Shown here one piece after another: positions 17,572-27,400 of a stretch of 64,000 nt of DNA (within the stretch, counting starts at the first letter, position 1; the number at the start of each line of letters is the position of its first letter). This DNA is from Sphingobacterium sp. SYP-B4668 (GTDB lineage Bacteria > Bacteroidota > Bacteroidia > Sphingobacteriales > Sphingobacteriaceae). The position numbers and the translations under genes were made by a program. The DNA is taken from contig NZ_CP115483.1 in the NCBI RefSeq assembly GCF_027627455.1, positions 1,488,001-1,552,000 on the forward strand, read 5' to 3'. The notes below the pieces were generated by a model. The model ran no database searches. It was given only the letters and a program-made list of their open reading frames with translations, and was not told the DNA's origin.

Positions 17572-18972
17572 ATGAATCAAACAATTAACTTAAATTATAT
17601 CGGTTTTTTATCGATGGTCGCAGCCATAGGAGGCTTTCTGTTTGGATACGATACTGCTGTTATTTCGGGAACCATCGCTCAGATAAGTTCACAGTTTGGA
17701 TTGGACACTGTCTCACAAGGCTGGTATGTAGGGTGTGCACTGATAGGGTCCATAGCTGGCGTATCTTGTGGAGGATTCCTCGGCGATCGTTTCGGGCGGC
17801 GTAATACGTTATTTATTTCTGCTTTTTTATTTACTGTTTCAGCGGTATACTGCGCGCTATCATCGGATTTCAATCAATTGATATATGCTAGGATTATAGG
17901 TGGTGTTGGAATCGGTGTTGTATCTATTGTATCGCCAATGTATATTTCTGAATTGTCGGTGCCACAGTACCGAGGTAGATTGGTGTCGCTTTACCAATTG
18001 GCGGTCACAATTGGTTTTTTGGGAGCATACTTGGTCAACTACGCACTTTTAAATTATTCCTTAGGGGATGCACAATATCTACAAAATAGTTGGTTAAAGT
18101 TAGTTTTTCACGAAGAGGTGTGGCGCGGTATGTTGGGTGTATCGGGATTACCAGCTATCTTTTTCTTTATCATTATCTTTTTTATTCCGGAGAGTCCACG
18201 GTGGCTGGTCATGAATGGTCGTACCGAGCGTGCACAAAAAATCTTGACACTTATTTATCGCTCCGAGAATACAGCTGGGGCTGAGTTGGACAAGATACAG
18301 CAGGTAAGTATGACAAGCCAAAAGGTAAATTGGAAATTGTTGGCTCAGCCGGGTATAAGGAAAGCTGTTTGGATAGGAGCGGCTATAGCGATTTTGGGAC
18401 AATTTATGGGCGTCAACGCAGTGTTGTATTATGGTCCTACAATTTTTGAAAGTAGTGGTATTTCTGGTGGCGATTCGCTTTTTTATCAAGTCATTGTGGG
18501 ATTGGTCAATGTGCTGACTACGGTGTTGGCGGTCTTTATTATTGACAAAGTTGGCCGTAAGAAATTAGTTTATATGGGCGTGTCGGGAATGATATTCTTC
18601 TTGTTGCTGATTGGTACGTATTTTTTCTGGGGATCGGAAATTGGTCTATCCAGCATGTTTATGCTGATTTGCTTTTTAGCATATGTTTTCTGTTGTGCAA
18701 TCTCTATTTCGGCAGTCATTTGGGTATTACTTTCGGAGATGTACCCCAATTCTATCCGAGGACTGGCTATGTCAATTGCAGGTTTATCGCTGTGGATAGG
18801 AACTTACCTGATTGGTCAACTTACCCCTTGGATGTTGGAGAATTTAACGCCTGGGGGGACATTTTTTCTCTTTGCGGCGATGTGTATCCCTTATATGCTC
18901 ATCGTTTGGAAATTGGTGCCCGAGACCACGGGCAAATCTTTGGAGGATATCGAACGTCATTGGATTCATTAA
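17572..18972 (+). CDS. sugar porter (MFS) transporter
   Basis: 466 aa with about 12 membrane helices. Sugar-porter signatures are all present: GGFLFGYDTAVISG in helix 1, GDRFGRR between helices 2 and 3, PESPRWLV before the central loop, a GQFMGVNAVLYYGPTIF segment in helix 7 and the C-terminal PETTGKSLEDIE. Members are proton symporters or uniporters for monosaccharides across the inner membrane. The gene is 33 bp from the epimerase gene, with which it forms an operon ended by the terminator at 20205. The partner suggests N-acetylglucosamine or N-acetylmannosamine uptake, but the family mostly carries neutral hexoses and pentoses, so the substrate stays open. Confidence 0.92.
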   Translation: MNQTINLNYIGFLSMVAAIGGFLFGYDTAVISGTIAQISSQFGLDTVSQGWYVGCALIGSIAGVSCGGFLGDRFGRRNTLFISAFLFTVSAVYCALSSDFNQLIYARIIGGVGIGVVSIVSPMYISELSVPQYRGRLVSLYQLAVTIGFLGAYLVNYALLNYSLGDAQYLQNSWLKLVFHEEVWRGMLGVSGLPAIFFFIIIFFIPESPRWLVMNGRTERAQKILTLIYRSENTAGAELDKIQQVSMTSQKVNWKLLAQPGIRKAVWIGAAIAILGQFMGVNAVLYYGPTIFESSGISGGDSLFYQVIVGLVNVLTTVLAVFIIDKVGRKKLVYMGVSGMIFFLLLIGTYFFWGSEIGLSSMFMLICFLAYVFCCAISISAVIWVLLSEMYPNSIRGLAMSIAGLSLWIGTYLIGQLTPWMLENLTPGGTFFLFAAMCIPYMLIVWKLVPETTGKSLEDIERHWIH

Positions 18973-19005
18973 CCTTAAGTATAGTACGTAGAATAATACA
19001 ATAAC

Positions 19006-20199
19006 ATGAATTTTAAGAAACTTAGTGAACAGTACAAAACGGAACTGTTGGAGAACGTATTGCCCTTTTGGTTGGAAAAATCATTGGATAGAGAGCATGG
19101 CGGATACTTTACTTGTCTAGATCGGGAGGGAAAAGTTTTTGACACGGACAAATTTATATGGCTACAGGCACGAGAAGTATATATGTTTTCATCCCTGTAC
19201 AATAAGATCGAAAAGAACCAAGCGTGGTTGGATGCTGCTGATCATGGCGCTGCTTTCTTATTGGAACGTGGGCATGATGGAAACTTTAACTGGTACTTTT
19301 CATTGGATGTTGAAGGAAATCCCCTGACCGAACCTTATAACATTTTTTCCTACACATTTGCAACAATAGCTTTTGGACAGTTGAATTTAGCTACCGGCAA
19401 TCAGCTTTATGCAGATGTGGCCATGAAGACATTTGACATCATCCGCTCGAAGGTGGATAACCCCAAAGGCAAGTGGAATAAAGCGGTTCCTGGTAGTAGG
19501 GCGCTGAAGAATTTTGCGCTGCCTATGATTCTTTGTAATCTGGCATTAGAGATTGAGCATTTACTTCCAAAATCATTATTAGATCAACTTATTGAGGATT
19601 GTTTACATGAGGTGTTGGAAGTGTTTTATAGGCCGGAGTTGGGTGGGATTATCATCGAAAATGTGTGTTTGGATGGAGAATTGTCAGACACTTTTGACGG
19701 ACGTGTGGTCAACCCTGGACATGCTATCGAAGCGATGTGGTTCATTATGGATCTAGGTGTACGTTTGCAACGCGAAGACCTCATTCAAAAAGCAGTGAAT
19801 ATCACCCTTAATATGTTGGAATACGGATGGGATAAAAAATATGGAGGTATATTCTATTTTATGGATAGGTCAGGACATCCACCTCAACAGTTGGAGTGGG
19901 ATCAAAAGCTATGGTGGGTTCATATGGAAACCTTGATTTCTTTGATAAAAGGCTATCAATTGACTGGATCGCAAGAGTGTTTGGTATGGTTTGAGAAAGT
20001 TCATAACTATACTTGGGCCCATTTCAAAGACGTCGAATATCCAGAGTGGTATGGTTATTTGAACCGTCAAGGAGAGGTCTTGCTGTCCCTAAAAGGGGGT
20101 AAATGGAAGGGTTGCTTCCACGTACCACGTGCCTTGTATCAATGTTGGAGGACATTGGAAGACATCGCACAAAAGGACTTGATTGTTCATGTTGTTTAG
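19006..20199 (+). CDS. N-acylglucosamine 2-epimerase (AGE/RENBP type)
   Basis: 397 aa, the usual size of the (alpha/alpha)6-barrel AGE family. The C-terminal block WKGCFHVPRALYQCW is close to the KGCFHVPR segment of animal renin-binding protein, which is a genuine GlcNAc 2-epimerase. Further family blocks are SRALKNFALPMIL, VNPGHAIEAMWF (active-site His) and KLWWVHMETL. The enzyme would interconvert N-acetylglucosamine and N-acetylmannosamine in the cytoplasm. Cellobiose and mannobiose epimerases share the fold, but the motifs favour the AGE branch. It is cotranscribed with the sugar porter. No N-acetylneuraminate lyase gene is present, so a complete sialic acid pathway is not shown. Confidence 0.87.
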   Translation: MNFKKLSEQYKTELLENVLPFWLEKSLDREHGGYFTCLDREGKVFDTDKFIWLQAREVYMFSSLYNKIEKNQAWLDAADHGAAFLLERGHDGNFNWYFSLDVEGNPLTEPYNIFSYTFATIAFGQLNLATGNQLYADVAMKTFDIIRSKVDNPKGKWNKAVPGSRALKNFALPMILCNLALEIEHLLPKSLLDQLIEDCLHEVLEVFYRPELGGIIIENVCLDGELSDTFDGRVVNPGHAIEAMWFIMDLGVRLQREDLIQKAVNITLNMLEYGWDKKYGGIFYFMDRSGHPPQQLEWDQKLWWVHMETLISLIKGYQLTGSQECLVWFEKVHNYTWAHFKDVEYPEWYGYLNRQGEVLLSLKGGKWKGCFHVPRALYQCWRTLEDIAQKDLIVHVV

Positions 20200-20204
20200 T
20201 TTAG

Positions 20205-20227
20205 GCTGGCTCTTGAGCCAGCTTTTT
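20205..20227 (+). terminator. Rho-independent terminator of the transporter-epimerase operon
   Basis: GCTGGCTC-TT-GAGCCAGC is a perfect 8-bp GC-rich stem followed at once by TTTTT. It begins 6 nt after the epimerase stop and separates this unit from PUL A. The rest of 20228-20422 shows no gene or clear promoter. Confidence 0.85.
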
Positions 20228-20422
20228 ACCACATTCAAAATGTATCAGTGAAAGTAAAAGTAGATGTGTTAGTCGACGATCTAGCCCCAAATTACCGATG
20301 TCTTGTCTCCTATCGAAGATGCAGCCCGGTAACCCCATTATCTGTCACTATCATAATCCTCTAGCTGAATATTAAGGACCCTCGTCTTGTCGAGTTTGTT
20401 GCACGCTTAAGTTAACTCAAGT

Positions 20423-21853
20423 ATGAAAAGATTGACCATATTATGCTGGTTTGTTTCGCTTTTTTCTGTGGTCGTATCCTATGCCCAATCCGTATCCAGG
20501 AGTGTCCAAGGTCGAGTGACGACTACAAATGGAGGTGCCTTGGCAAACATATCCGTAACTGACGGACGGACTATCGTACTTACTGACAAAAATGGAAATT
20601 ATCGATTGACTACAGCGCCAGGTGCAAAGCATGTATATATCACTATTCCTGGAGGCTACAGAATACCTATAAGAGATTATGCGCCTTGTTTTTACCTGGA
20701 GTTGAATGATGCAGCATTTACCAGATCTTATGATTTTCAATTGGAGCCGACGCTACCGGATGATCGCCATGCCATGATTGTTGTCGGCGATCCACAGGTG
20801 TACACGCATCAGGATGTGGAGGCTTGTCGGCCATTTATCCAAGACATGCAGAAGTACATATCTTCTCATTTAGAAGGATATCCTGTCCATGGTATGGTTA
20901 CGGGCGATATGGTTGGAGATAAACCTGAGCTTTTCGTCCCCTTAAAGGAGGTCTTTTCAGACATACAAATTCCTTTTTTCTACGCCAAAGGCAATCATGA
21001 TATCCAATTCGGGACACGATCCAATATTCAAGCTGATTTGGCCTTTCAAAAGTATTTTGGTCCTAATTATTATGCGTTTAATAGAGGAAAGATTCACTAC
21101 GTAGTGCTGGATAATGTTTTTTATCTAGGGCGAGCACAAGAGTATATCAGTTATTTACCAGAAGAGCAATTGGCGTGGTTGGAACAGGACTTGAAGCAGG
21201 TGTCACCGGGAAGTACGGTTGTGCTGATGCTACATATTCCTACAACTAACAAAGCATTTCGAAAATCAGAAGGGCAACAGGTTTTAAAAAATTCCGCTTT
21301 TCTATATGACCTATTGCAGCCGTACCAAGTGCATATCATCTCTGGACACACTCATTTACAAGACCATCATCGACCTGCTCCACATATCTGGGAACATACA
21401 CAGAGTTCTATTTCCGGTATTTTTTGGCAGGGGCCGGATTGCGCGGATGGTACGCCTCCCGGATATATGGTATATATGGCAGATGGAAATCAGTTATCCT
21501 GGAAATACAAAGCTTTAGGCCTTGAAGACCATGTACAGTCCCGAGTATATGCTGTAGGGGATAATCCAGAGCGGCCAGATGATTTAACCGTGCTGATTTG
21601 GAATTATGACCCTACTTGGACGGTATCTTGGTACGAAGACGATGTGTATAGAGGTGCCATGCAGAATTACATTGGGCGCGACCCACAGACGACGAAAGAG
21701 ATTATTAAAAATAAGAAAACCTACAGCTACGATTGGATTTGGACGACAGAGACAGATCATCTTTTTTTCGCCCGTCCGCAGCGGAGTGGTAGTAAGCTGA
21801 CTGTAGAGATACGTGATGGTTTCGGCAATATATCTAAAGAATATGTACAATAA
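20423..21853 (+). CDS. secreted calcineurin-like phosphoesterase (MetallophosN/C architecture)
   Basis: 476 aa. After a signal peptide (ending near SYAQS) comes a carboxypeptidase-regulatory-like N-terminal domain (about 25-100), the dinuclear metal phosphoesterase domain (about 112-310) and a C-terminal beta domain (about 330-476). Metal-ligand motifs in order are VGDPQV, TGDMVGD, GNHDIQ, LHIP and SGHTH. The enzyme cleaves phosphomonoesters or phosphodiesters in the periplasm or on the surface. It opens PUL A and overlaps the glycerophosphodiesterase start by 11 bp, so the two are probably made together and act in succession. This three-domain form is common beside carbohydrate loci of Bacteroidota but its substrate is not established. 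Confidence 0.9.
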   Translation: MKRLTILCWFVSLFSVVVSYAQSVSRSVQGRVTTTNGGALANISVTDGRTIVLTDKNGNYRLTTAPGAKHVYITIPGGYRIPIRDYAPCFYLELNDAAFTRSYDFQLEPTLPDDRHAMIVVGDPQVYTHQDVEACRPFIQDMQKYISSHLEGYPVHGMVTGDMVGDKPELFVPLKEVFSDIQIPFFYAKGNHDIQFGTRSNIQADLAFQKYFGPNYYAFNRGKIHYVVLDNVFYLGRAQEYISYLPEEQLAWLEQDLKQVSPGSTVVLMLHIPTTNKAFRKSEGQQVLKNSAFLYDLLQPYQVHIISGHTHLQDHHRPAPHIWEHTQSSISGIFWQGPDCADGTPPGYMVYMADGNQLSWKYKALGLEDHVQSRVYAVGDNPERPDDLTVLIWNYDPTWTVSWYEDDVYRGAMQNYIGRDPQTTKEIIKNKKTYSYDWIWTTETDHLFFARPQRSGSKLTVEIRDGFGNISKEYVQ

Positions 21854-23033
21854 AGTAAAATACAACATTTACATCTTTAGCCTATGGATGCTATTGGCTT
21901 CTATAAGCTGTGTTAAAGCCCAAGGCGTGGCATCCGGCATCGTATCATTGAACAGTTATGTTATTCCGCTTGATCAACCGGGGGTGGCGATTGGAAAAAT
22001 TATCAAGCCTGAAGTTATTAAAGGGAATCGGGTCAAGCTAAGCGCTGATACCTCGGGTTTGTTTCGGATATCGAAAGATGGCATCATTAGCTTACGCAAA
22101 GGTACGATGGTGAACACGGAGAGTGGTCCCCACGCGTATGGAATAACTTTGAAAATAGCGTCTGCATATTACCATATCGAACTTGTTAGAAATGAATTTA
22201 TTCGCAATAAAGTGATAGCCCATCGTGGGGCTTGGCGTCAAGCTGGTGTCATGCAAAATTCTATTCGCTCATTTTTGCATGCTGCTAACCTAGGCTGCGA
22301 AGGGTCTGAATTCGATGTATGGTTGACTAAAGACAAGGAGGTTGTTTTGTCCCATGACCCACATATCGGTGGATTATCCGTCGAAGAGTCGACGGCTAAA
22401 GATTTGTATGCATCTACGTTATCTGGCGGAGATCCTGTTCCTAGGTTGATCGAGTTCATTCAAGTGGCCAAACAACAGAACAAAACCAAAATGATTTTGG
22501 AAATCAAGTCGTCACCTACGGGACGTAGTCTAGAATTGACTGATTCTGTCCTATCCATTGTACATCGGTTGAAGGCGCAGGGTTATATCTCATACATCAG
22601 TTTTGATTATGAGGTTCTCAAACGGATTCGTCAACTTGATCCATCGGCAGAGACGGCCTACCTCTACGGGAATAAAACTGTGGATGAGTTGAAACGTGAC
22701 GGTATCTCTGGTTTGGATTATGATTTCTATCAATACGGTAATGACCCTATGCTAGTGGAAAAAGCAAAACGTTTGGAACTTTCAACTAATGTTTGGACAG
22801 TGAATGAGGCGGGGGCCTTACGGAAATTCTTACATAGTGGAGTCGATTTAATTACTACTGACGAACCAGAAATCCTCCTTCAGTTAATACAAGACGAAAA
22901 AAGTAAAATACATGAGCAATATGAAGAACTTGAATTTATTATGGCTAATCCTGTTGGTAGCAATCCCATCGTTGACTTGGGCAAAAGAGGGAATTTCACT
23001 GACGCTGATACCTCCTACTACCATTACGAATAA
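21843..23033 (+). CDS. glycerophosphodiester phosphodiesterase, secreted, with run-on C-terminus
   Basis: 396 aa from the ATG at 21843; an ATG at 21813 lies deeper in the preceding gene. A signal peptide (ending VKAQG) precedes a cadherin-like beta domain (about 20-115) and a GDPD TIM barrel (about 120-355). Active-site motifs are IAHRGAW, GSEFDVWLT and LSHDPH; the usual ENT is QNS here. Members hydrolyse glycerophosphodiesters to glycerol-3-phosphate and an alcohol. The natural end should be near LLQLIQ, but the frame continues about 45 codons and overlaps the next gene by 122 bp. One extra base in the A run at 22897-22902 would give a TAA at once, so a frameshift or sequencing error is likely. 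Confidence 0.85.
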   Translation: MYNKVKYNIYIFSLWMLLASISCVKAQGVASGIVSLNSYVIPLDQPGVAIGKIIKPEVIKGNRVKLSADTSGLFRISKDGIISLRKGTMVNTESGPHAYGITLKIASAYYHIELVRNEFIRNKVIAHRGAWRQAGVMQNSIRSFLHAANLGCEGSEFDVWLTKDKEVVLSHDPHIGGLSVEESTAKDLYASTLSGGDPVPRLIEFIQVAKQQNKTKMILEIKSSPTGRSLELTDSVLSIVHRLKAQGYISYISFDYEVLKRIRQLDPSAETAYLYGNKTVDELKRDGISGLDYDFYQYGNDPMLVEKAKRLELSTNVWTVNEAGALRKFLHSGVDLITTDEPEILLQLIQDEKSKIHEQYEELEFIMANPVGSNPIVDLGKRGNFTDADTSYYHYE

Positions 23034-24324
23034 AGTAGATCTCGATATTCGAGCTGGACTTAAAAATGAAGAAAATAGATTTAAAAAAATTGAATTGTCA
23101 ATTTACCACCAAACGGAGAATCCCAAAAATCTGTTACACTACTCCAAAAAGGAGATTGCTCCTGGGGGGAGTTTCGAGGTAAAGCATGTGCTGCCTACGA
23201 CCAATTTAGTTGGTAAAAATACGATTGTTTTAGTAGTAAAGGATGGTGGAAAGACCTACCGCGAGAGCAAGGAGATTGACGTGATTTCATCTGATATACG
23301 GTCGACTCGATTGATTGATGGGGCTTGGGCCGGCATTTACCATTGGAGTGAAACCGAGGGAAAACATTGGAATGCAGACATCAAGAAGATGACCGATGAC
23401 CAATGGCGGGAAATGGTGCGAGGTATGCACAAATTGAAAATGGATATTGTCGTCATACAAGAAGTCTTTCGTAATGAAGAATATGTTGGCAAACATCAAA
23501 CAACTGTAGAAAACTATAAAGGTCAAGCATTTTATCCTTCTAAACTTTATGAGGGTAGAATGCCGATTGCTGCCAATGACCCTATTGAAGCCATCTTGTC
23601 GGAAGCAGATCGGTTGAATATGCATGTTTTTTTAGGTGTGGGCATGTTTGCTTGGTTTGATTTCACAAGTGAATCTCTGGAATGGCATAAAAAAGTAGCG
23701 CAGGAATTGTGGGATAAATATGGACATCACCGATCGTTCTATGGATTTTATGTATCCGAGGAGAGTGGCGGCAATCTTGATAATTGGGAACAGACAGAAG
23801 GTAAACGTATACAACGGAAGAAAGAAATTGTCGATTTCTTTAGAGAATTTAAAGCGTATTGCAACAGTATAGCCCCCGCAAAACCCGTTATGCTCGCAAC
23901 TAACAGTATGCAGGTACCTACGGGATTGGATACTTACCCTGGACTTTTACAAAATCTAGATATTCTTTGTCCTTTTGGATTTGCTCGTATGCCAGAAGGT
24001 GACTTGACTGGCAAGGAGTCCGCTGACTTGCTACAGTCGCTGTGTGATACGGCAGGTGCTCACCTATGGTTTGATTTGGAAACTTTCTTGTTTAACGAAG
24101 ATCAGTCCCTTTACCCCCGTCCGATGGATGAGATTATACGAGATTTGAATTTATTTCAAAATTTCGAAAAGATACTCTGCTATCAATTCCCGGGGGTGTT
24201 TAATGATCCCAAGATGTCCATCCGAGTAGGAGAAAAGCGGACATTGGATCTTTTTAAAGACTATCAGGAGTACCTACAAAAAATAACCGCAAAAACGTTG
24301 CCTCATAGCCTTCATAGGAAGTAA
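22912..24324 (+). CDS. DUF4434-like secreted TIM-barrel protein
   Basis: 470 aa. The signal peptide (NLLWLILLVAIPSLTWAK) confirms the start at 22912 or 22921, although this lies inside the preceding reading frame. Residues about 25-125 form a beta-sandwich domain, and about 135-455 a TIM-barrel of the DUF4434 type: DGAWAGIYHWSE, KMDIVVIQEVF, DRLNMHVFLGVG, HRSFYGFYVSEE, KPVMLATNS, ILCPFGFAR and HLWFDLETF follow one another as barrel strands. Acidic residues at strand ends (VSEES, FDLETF) suggest a retaining hydrolase layout, but no activity is known to me for the family. A second DUF4434-like protein closes the operon. Confidence 0.72.
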   Translation: MSNMKNLNLLWLILLVAIPSLTWAKEGISLTLIPPTTITNKVDLDIRAGLKNEENRFKKIELSIYHQTENPKNLLHYSKKEIAPGGSFEVKHVLPTTNLVGKNTIVLVVKDGGKTYRESKEIDVISSDIRSTRLIDGAWAGIYHWSETEGKHWNADIKKMTDDQWREMVRGMHKLKMDIVVIQEVFRNEEYVGKHQTTVENYKGQAFYPSKLYEGRMPIAANDPIEAILSEADRLNMHVFLGVGMFAWFDFTSESLEWHKKVAQELWDKYGHHRSFYGFYVSEESGGNLDNWEQTEGKRIQRKKEIVDFFREFKAYCNSIAPAKPVMLATNSMQVPTGLDTYPGLLQNLDILCPFGFARMPEGDLTGKESADLLQSLCDTAGAHLWFDLETFLFNEDQSLYPRPMDEIIRDLNLFQNFEKILCYQFPGVFNDPKMSIRVGEKRTLDLFKDYQEYLQKITAKTLPHSLHRK

Positions 24325-24423
24325 CCTATGGCGTGAGCATGTTTGCTCAATATACTATAACACATATATCAATATCAAAGACAATCATTTTTTTATTCAG
24401 AAACAATTAACCAGTAATCTTTT

Positions 24424-27400
24424 ATGAAGACATTAAAAAAAATGCAAGAAAGAGGGAGAAAGCGGTTTCGATATGCTTTGCTGTCGAAGAGCTTGCTTCT
24501 GTTTTGCGTCGTCTCCTTCGTGCTTACCGCTGCTCATGCCCAACAATCTCGAATTGAGGGGGTGGTTCGTAGGGCCCTAGACCGCCAACCTCTTGATGGT
24601 GTTACCATCCGTTCTACCAACCAGAAAGTGAATGCTTTCAGTAATTCCAATGGGCGTTTCTCCTTGCTTGCAGAAGGTTCGAGCGTTCGTCTCTCTTTTA
24701 CGACCATTGGCTATGTGTCGAAAGATACGGTGGTCAAAGTAGGCGCAGGACCCATCGAAATCTTGATGAATCAGGATAATAGCCAATTGGATGAGGTAAT
24801 CGTGGTGGGCTATGGCCAAATGAAGAAAGCTAGCGTGACCGGCGCGATCGCACAAGTTAGCGGAGAGGAGCTTAAACAAGCCCCTACTGCAAATTTATCA
24901 TCGATGTTGCAAGGTCGCTTGCCAGGATTGGTAACCCGTCAAACGAGCGGGCAGCCAGGATCTGATGGGGCATCTTTAACGGTGCGTGGCTACAACACGT
25001 TGACTAATAACAATCCCTTGGTTATTGTTGATGGCATCGAGCGAGAATTTCCACAAATCAATCCGGATGAGGTGGAGAGTATCTCCATATTGAAGGATGC
25101 ATCAGCAGCCATTTACGGCGTGCGTGGAGCAAATGGGGTAATCATGGTCACTACCAAACGAGGTAAGGCGCAGAAACCAACTATCACGTACAATGGCTCC
25201 TATGCGTTGAGTACCAATACTTCCTTTCCCGAATTTTTAAATGGAAGGGACTATGCTTATTACTACAATAAAGCCCAAGAACTTGATGGGGTGGCTGAGG
25301 CTTCCAGACGATTTACCACCGCAGAAATCGATCGCATCACCAACGGCGATCCAGAAGGGGTATATGGTAATACAAATTGGTTCGATTTGTTGTTTAAAAA
25401 CAGTGCACCTACCCTCACCAATAATTTGACGCTAAACGGTGGAAGCGATCGTTATCGCTATTTTGTATCTGCAGGAGCTTATAACCAAGATGGTATTATC
25501 GATCGTACTTCTTATGATCGCTATAACGGTCGGATTAATTTTGATGCAGATGTCTTGGATAATTTGAAACTGACATTAAACGTGGCTTATCGGGATGATG
25601 TCCGTAAAGAACCTGGATTATCTGCTGGCTTAGGCAATAGTTATGCGTCTATCTTCGCTCAGGCCATGATGTCTTATCCCTATTTGCCGGCTTACAATGC
25701 CAACGGTGTGCCGGTAGGAAGTCTAAACCCCGGTAATGGCAATCAGAACCCGATAGCAGCCCGAGATTTATCTGGTGAGAATTCGACCCGTTCCAATCGC
25801 TTGCAAACCAATTTATCCTTAACGTATCAGGTGCCCGGTGTATCGGGATTGAGTCTCAAGGTCAATGGCGGCTATGACAAAGGATACAGTATGAAGAAAA
25901 GCTATTTACTGCCGTATCAACTGGATGTGTATAACAATTCTACGAAGCAGTATGCATTGGGTTGGGCGCGCCATGCCAATGCTGGGGTAGCAAGCTTGAA
26001 TCAGTGGTTTTCTGATTCTTGGCAAAAAACTATCCAACCATCTATCAGTTATGCCAACAAATTTGGAGATCATACGGTCAATGCATTACTTCTCTATGAG
26101 TATATGCGTACAGACAATAGCGGTCTTTCGGGAGGACGCCGAGGATATCCCATTACCGACATCATGGATCTGACTTTTGGCGATGAGGTTATCGATGATT
26201 TGGTAAAGGGGGGACATAGTATGTTTAGTCGGGCCGGATACTCATTTCGTTTCAACTACGACTATGCTGATAAATATCTTTTAGAAGTATTGGGTCGCTA
26301 CGATGGTTCACCTCTGTTACCAGGAGAGACACGTTGGGATATCTTCCCTGCAGTATCGGCAGGTTGGCGTATTTCCAATGAACCCTTCTTCCGAGATAAT
26401 GTGAGTTTTGTCGATAATCTGAAGTTGAGGGCGTCTGTAGGTAAATTAGGAAATGATCTCATAAAAAAATATCAGTATTTAAGAGTGATGGAACCGAGTG
26501 TTAATCCAGTAGTGTTGATTGGAAATACCCCGTCGAAGTCACTGAATATCTATGCTGTTCCCAATTTTGACGTGCGCTGGGAAACGACCATGACCTATAA
26601 TGGAGGTGTGGAAGCCAGTCTGTGGAATGGCCTATTAGGAGTAGAGGCGGATGTTTTTTATCGGGTGACCAAAGATATCTTGCAAGGACAGTCTGGGCTT
26701 AGACCGCCATCATTCGGCGAGTATTTTCCAGAAGTAGTTAACTCAGGAATCGTAGATAGTCGAGGTTTTGAGCTTATCTTGACGCATCGGAAGCAAATCA
26801 ATGACTTTAGTTACAATGTCCGAGGTAACCTGAGCTTCGCCCGCAGTAAGGTGATTGAGACTACCGAAGATGCAAACGTGCCCGATCATCTACGTCGTAC
26901 AGGTAAGCCAGTCGGGCTTAAATATGGCTTCGTAGCCGATGGTTTTTTTCAAAGTCAGGAAGAGATCGATCATAGTGCCCTTTTTGGCCCTACCCGCCCC
27001 GGCGAAATCCGATTAAAGGATCTCAATGGCGATGGACGCATTACGTGGGATCAGGATTGGACAGTTATTGGTAAAGGAGATTTACCAGAAATGATGTTTG
27101 GCCTGAATTTCAGTGCAAGCTATAAAGGTTTTGATGCCAGTGCTTTCTTTCAAGGGGCTGCTCTTTCAGATGTTGCACTATCTGGATTATATACCAACTC
27201 CGGTGTACACGACAATACATTTTACACCATGCCCTTCTATCAAGACGGCAATTCGCCCAAATATTTGGTCGAGAAAGCCTGGACTCCTGAAAATCCCAAT
27301 GCTACTTATCCACGCTTGAGTACACAATCTGCGCAGAGTGGGGGCAAATTTTCGTCCTTTTGGATCAAAGATGGTTCTTATCTTCGTTTAAAAGCAGCTC

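Noticed and set aside
17356..17580. A 74-codon minus-strand open frame with hydrophobic residues upstream of the transporter
   Set aside because: It lies in the AT-rich divergent control region, overlaps the transporter start codon and has the composition of chance AT-rich translation.
17572..20199. A sialic acid (nan) operon, because of the transporter and AGE-type epimerase
   Set aside because: No N-acetylneuraminate lyase, sialidase or ManNAc kinase is present and the transporter has sugar-porter signatures.
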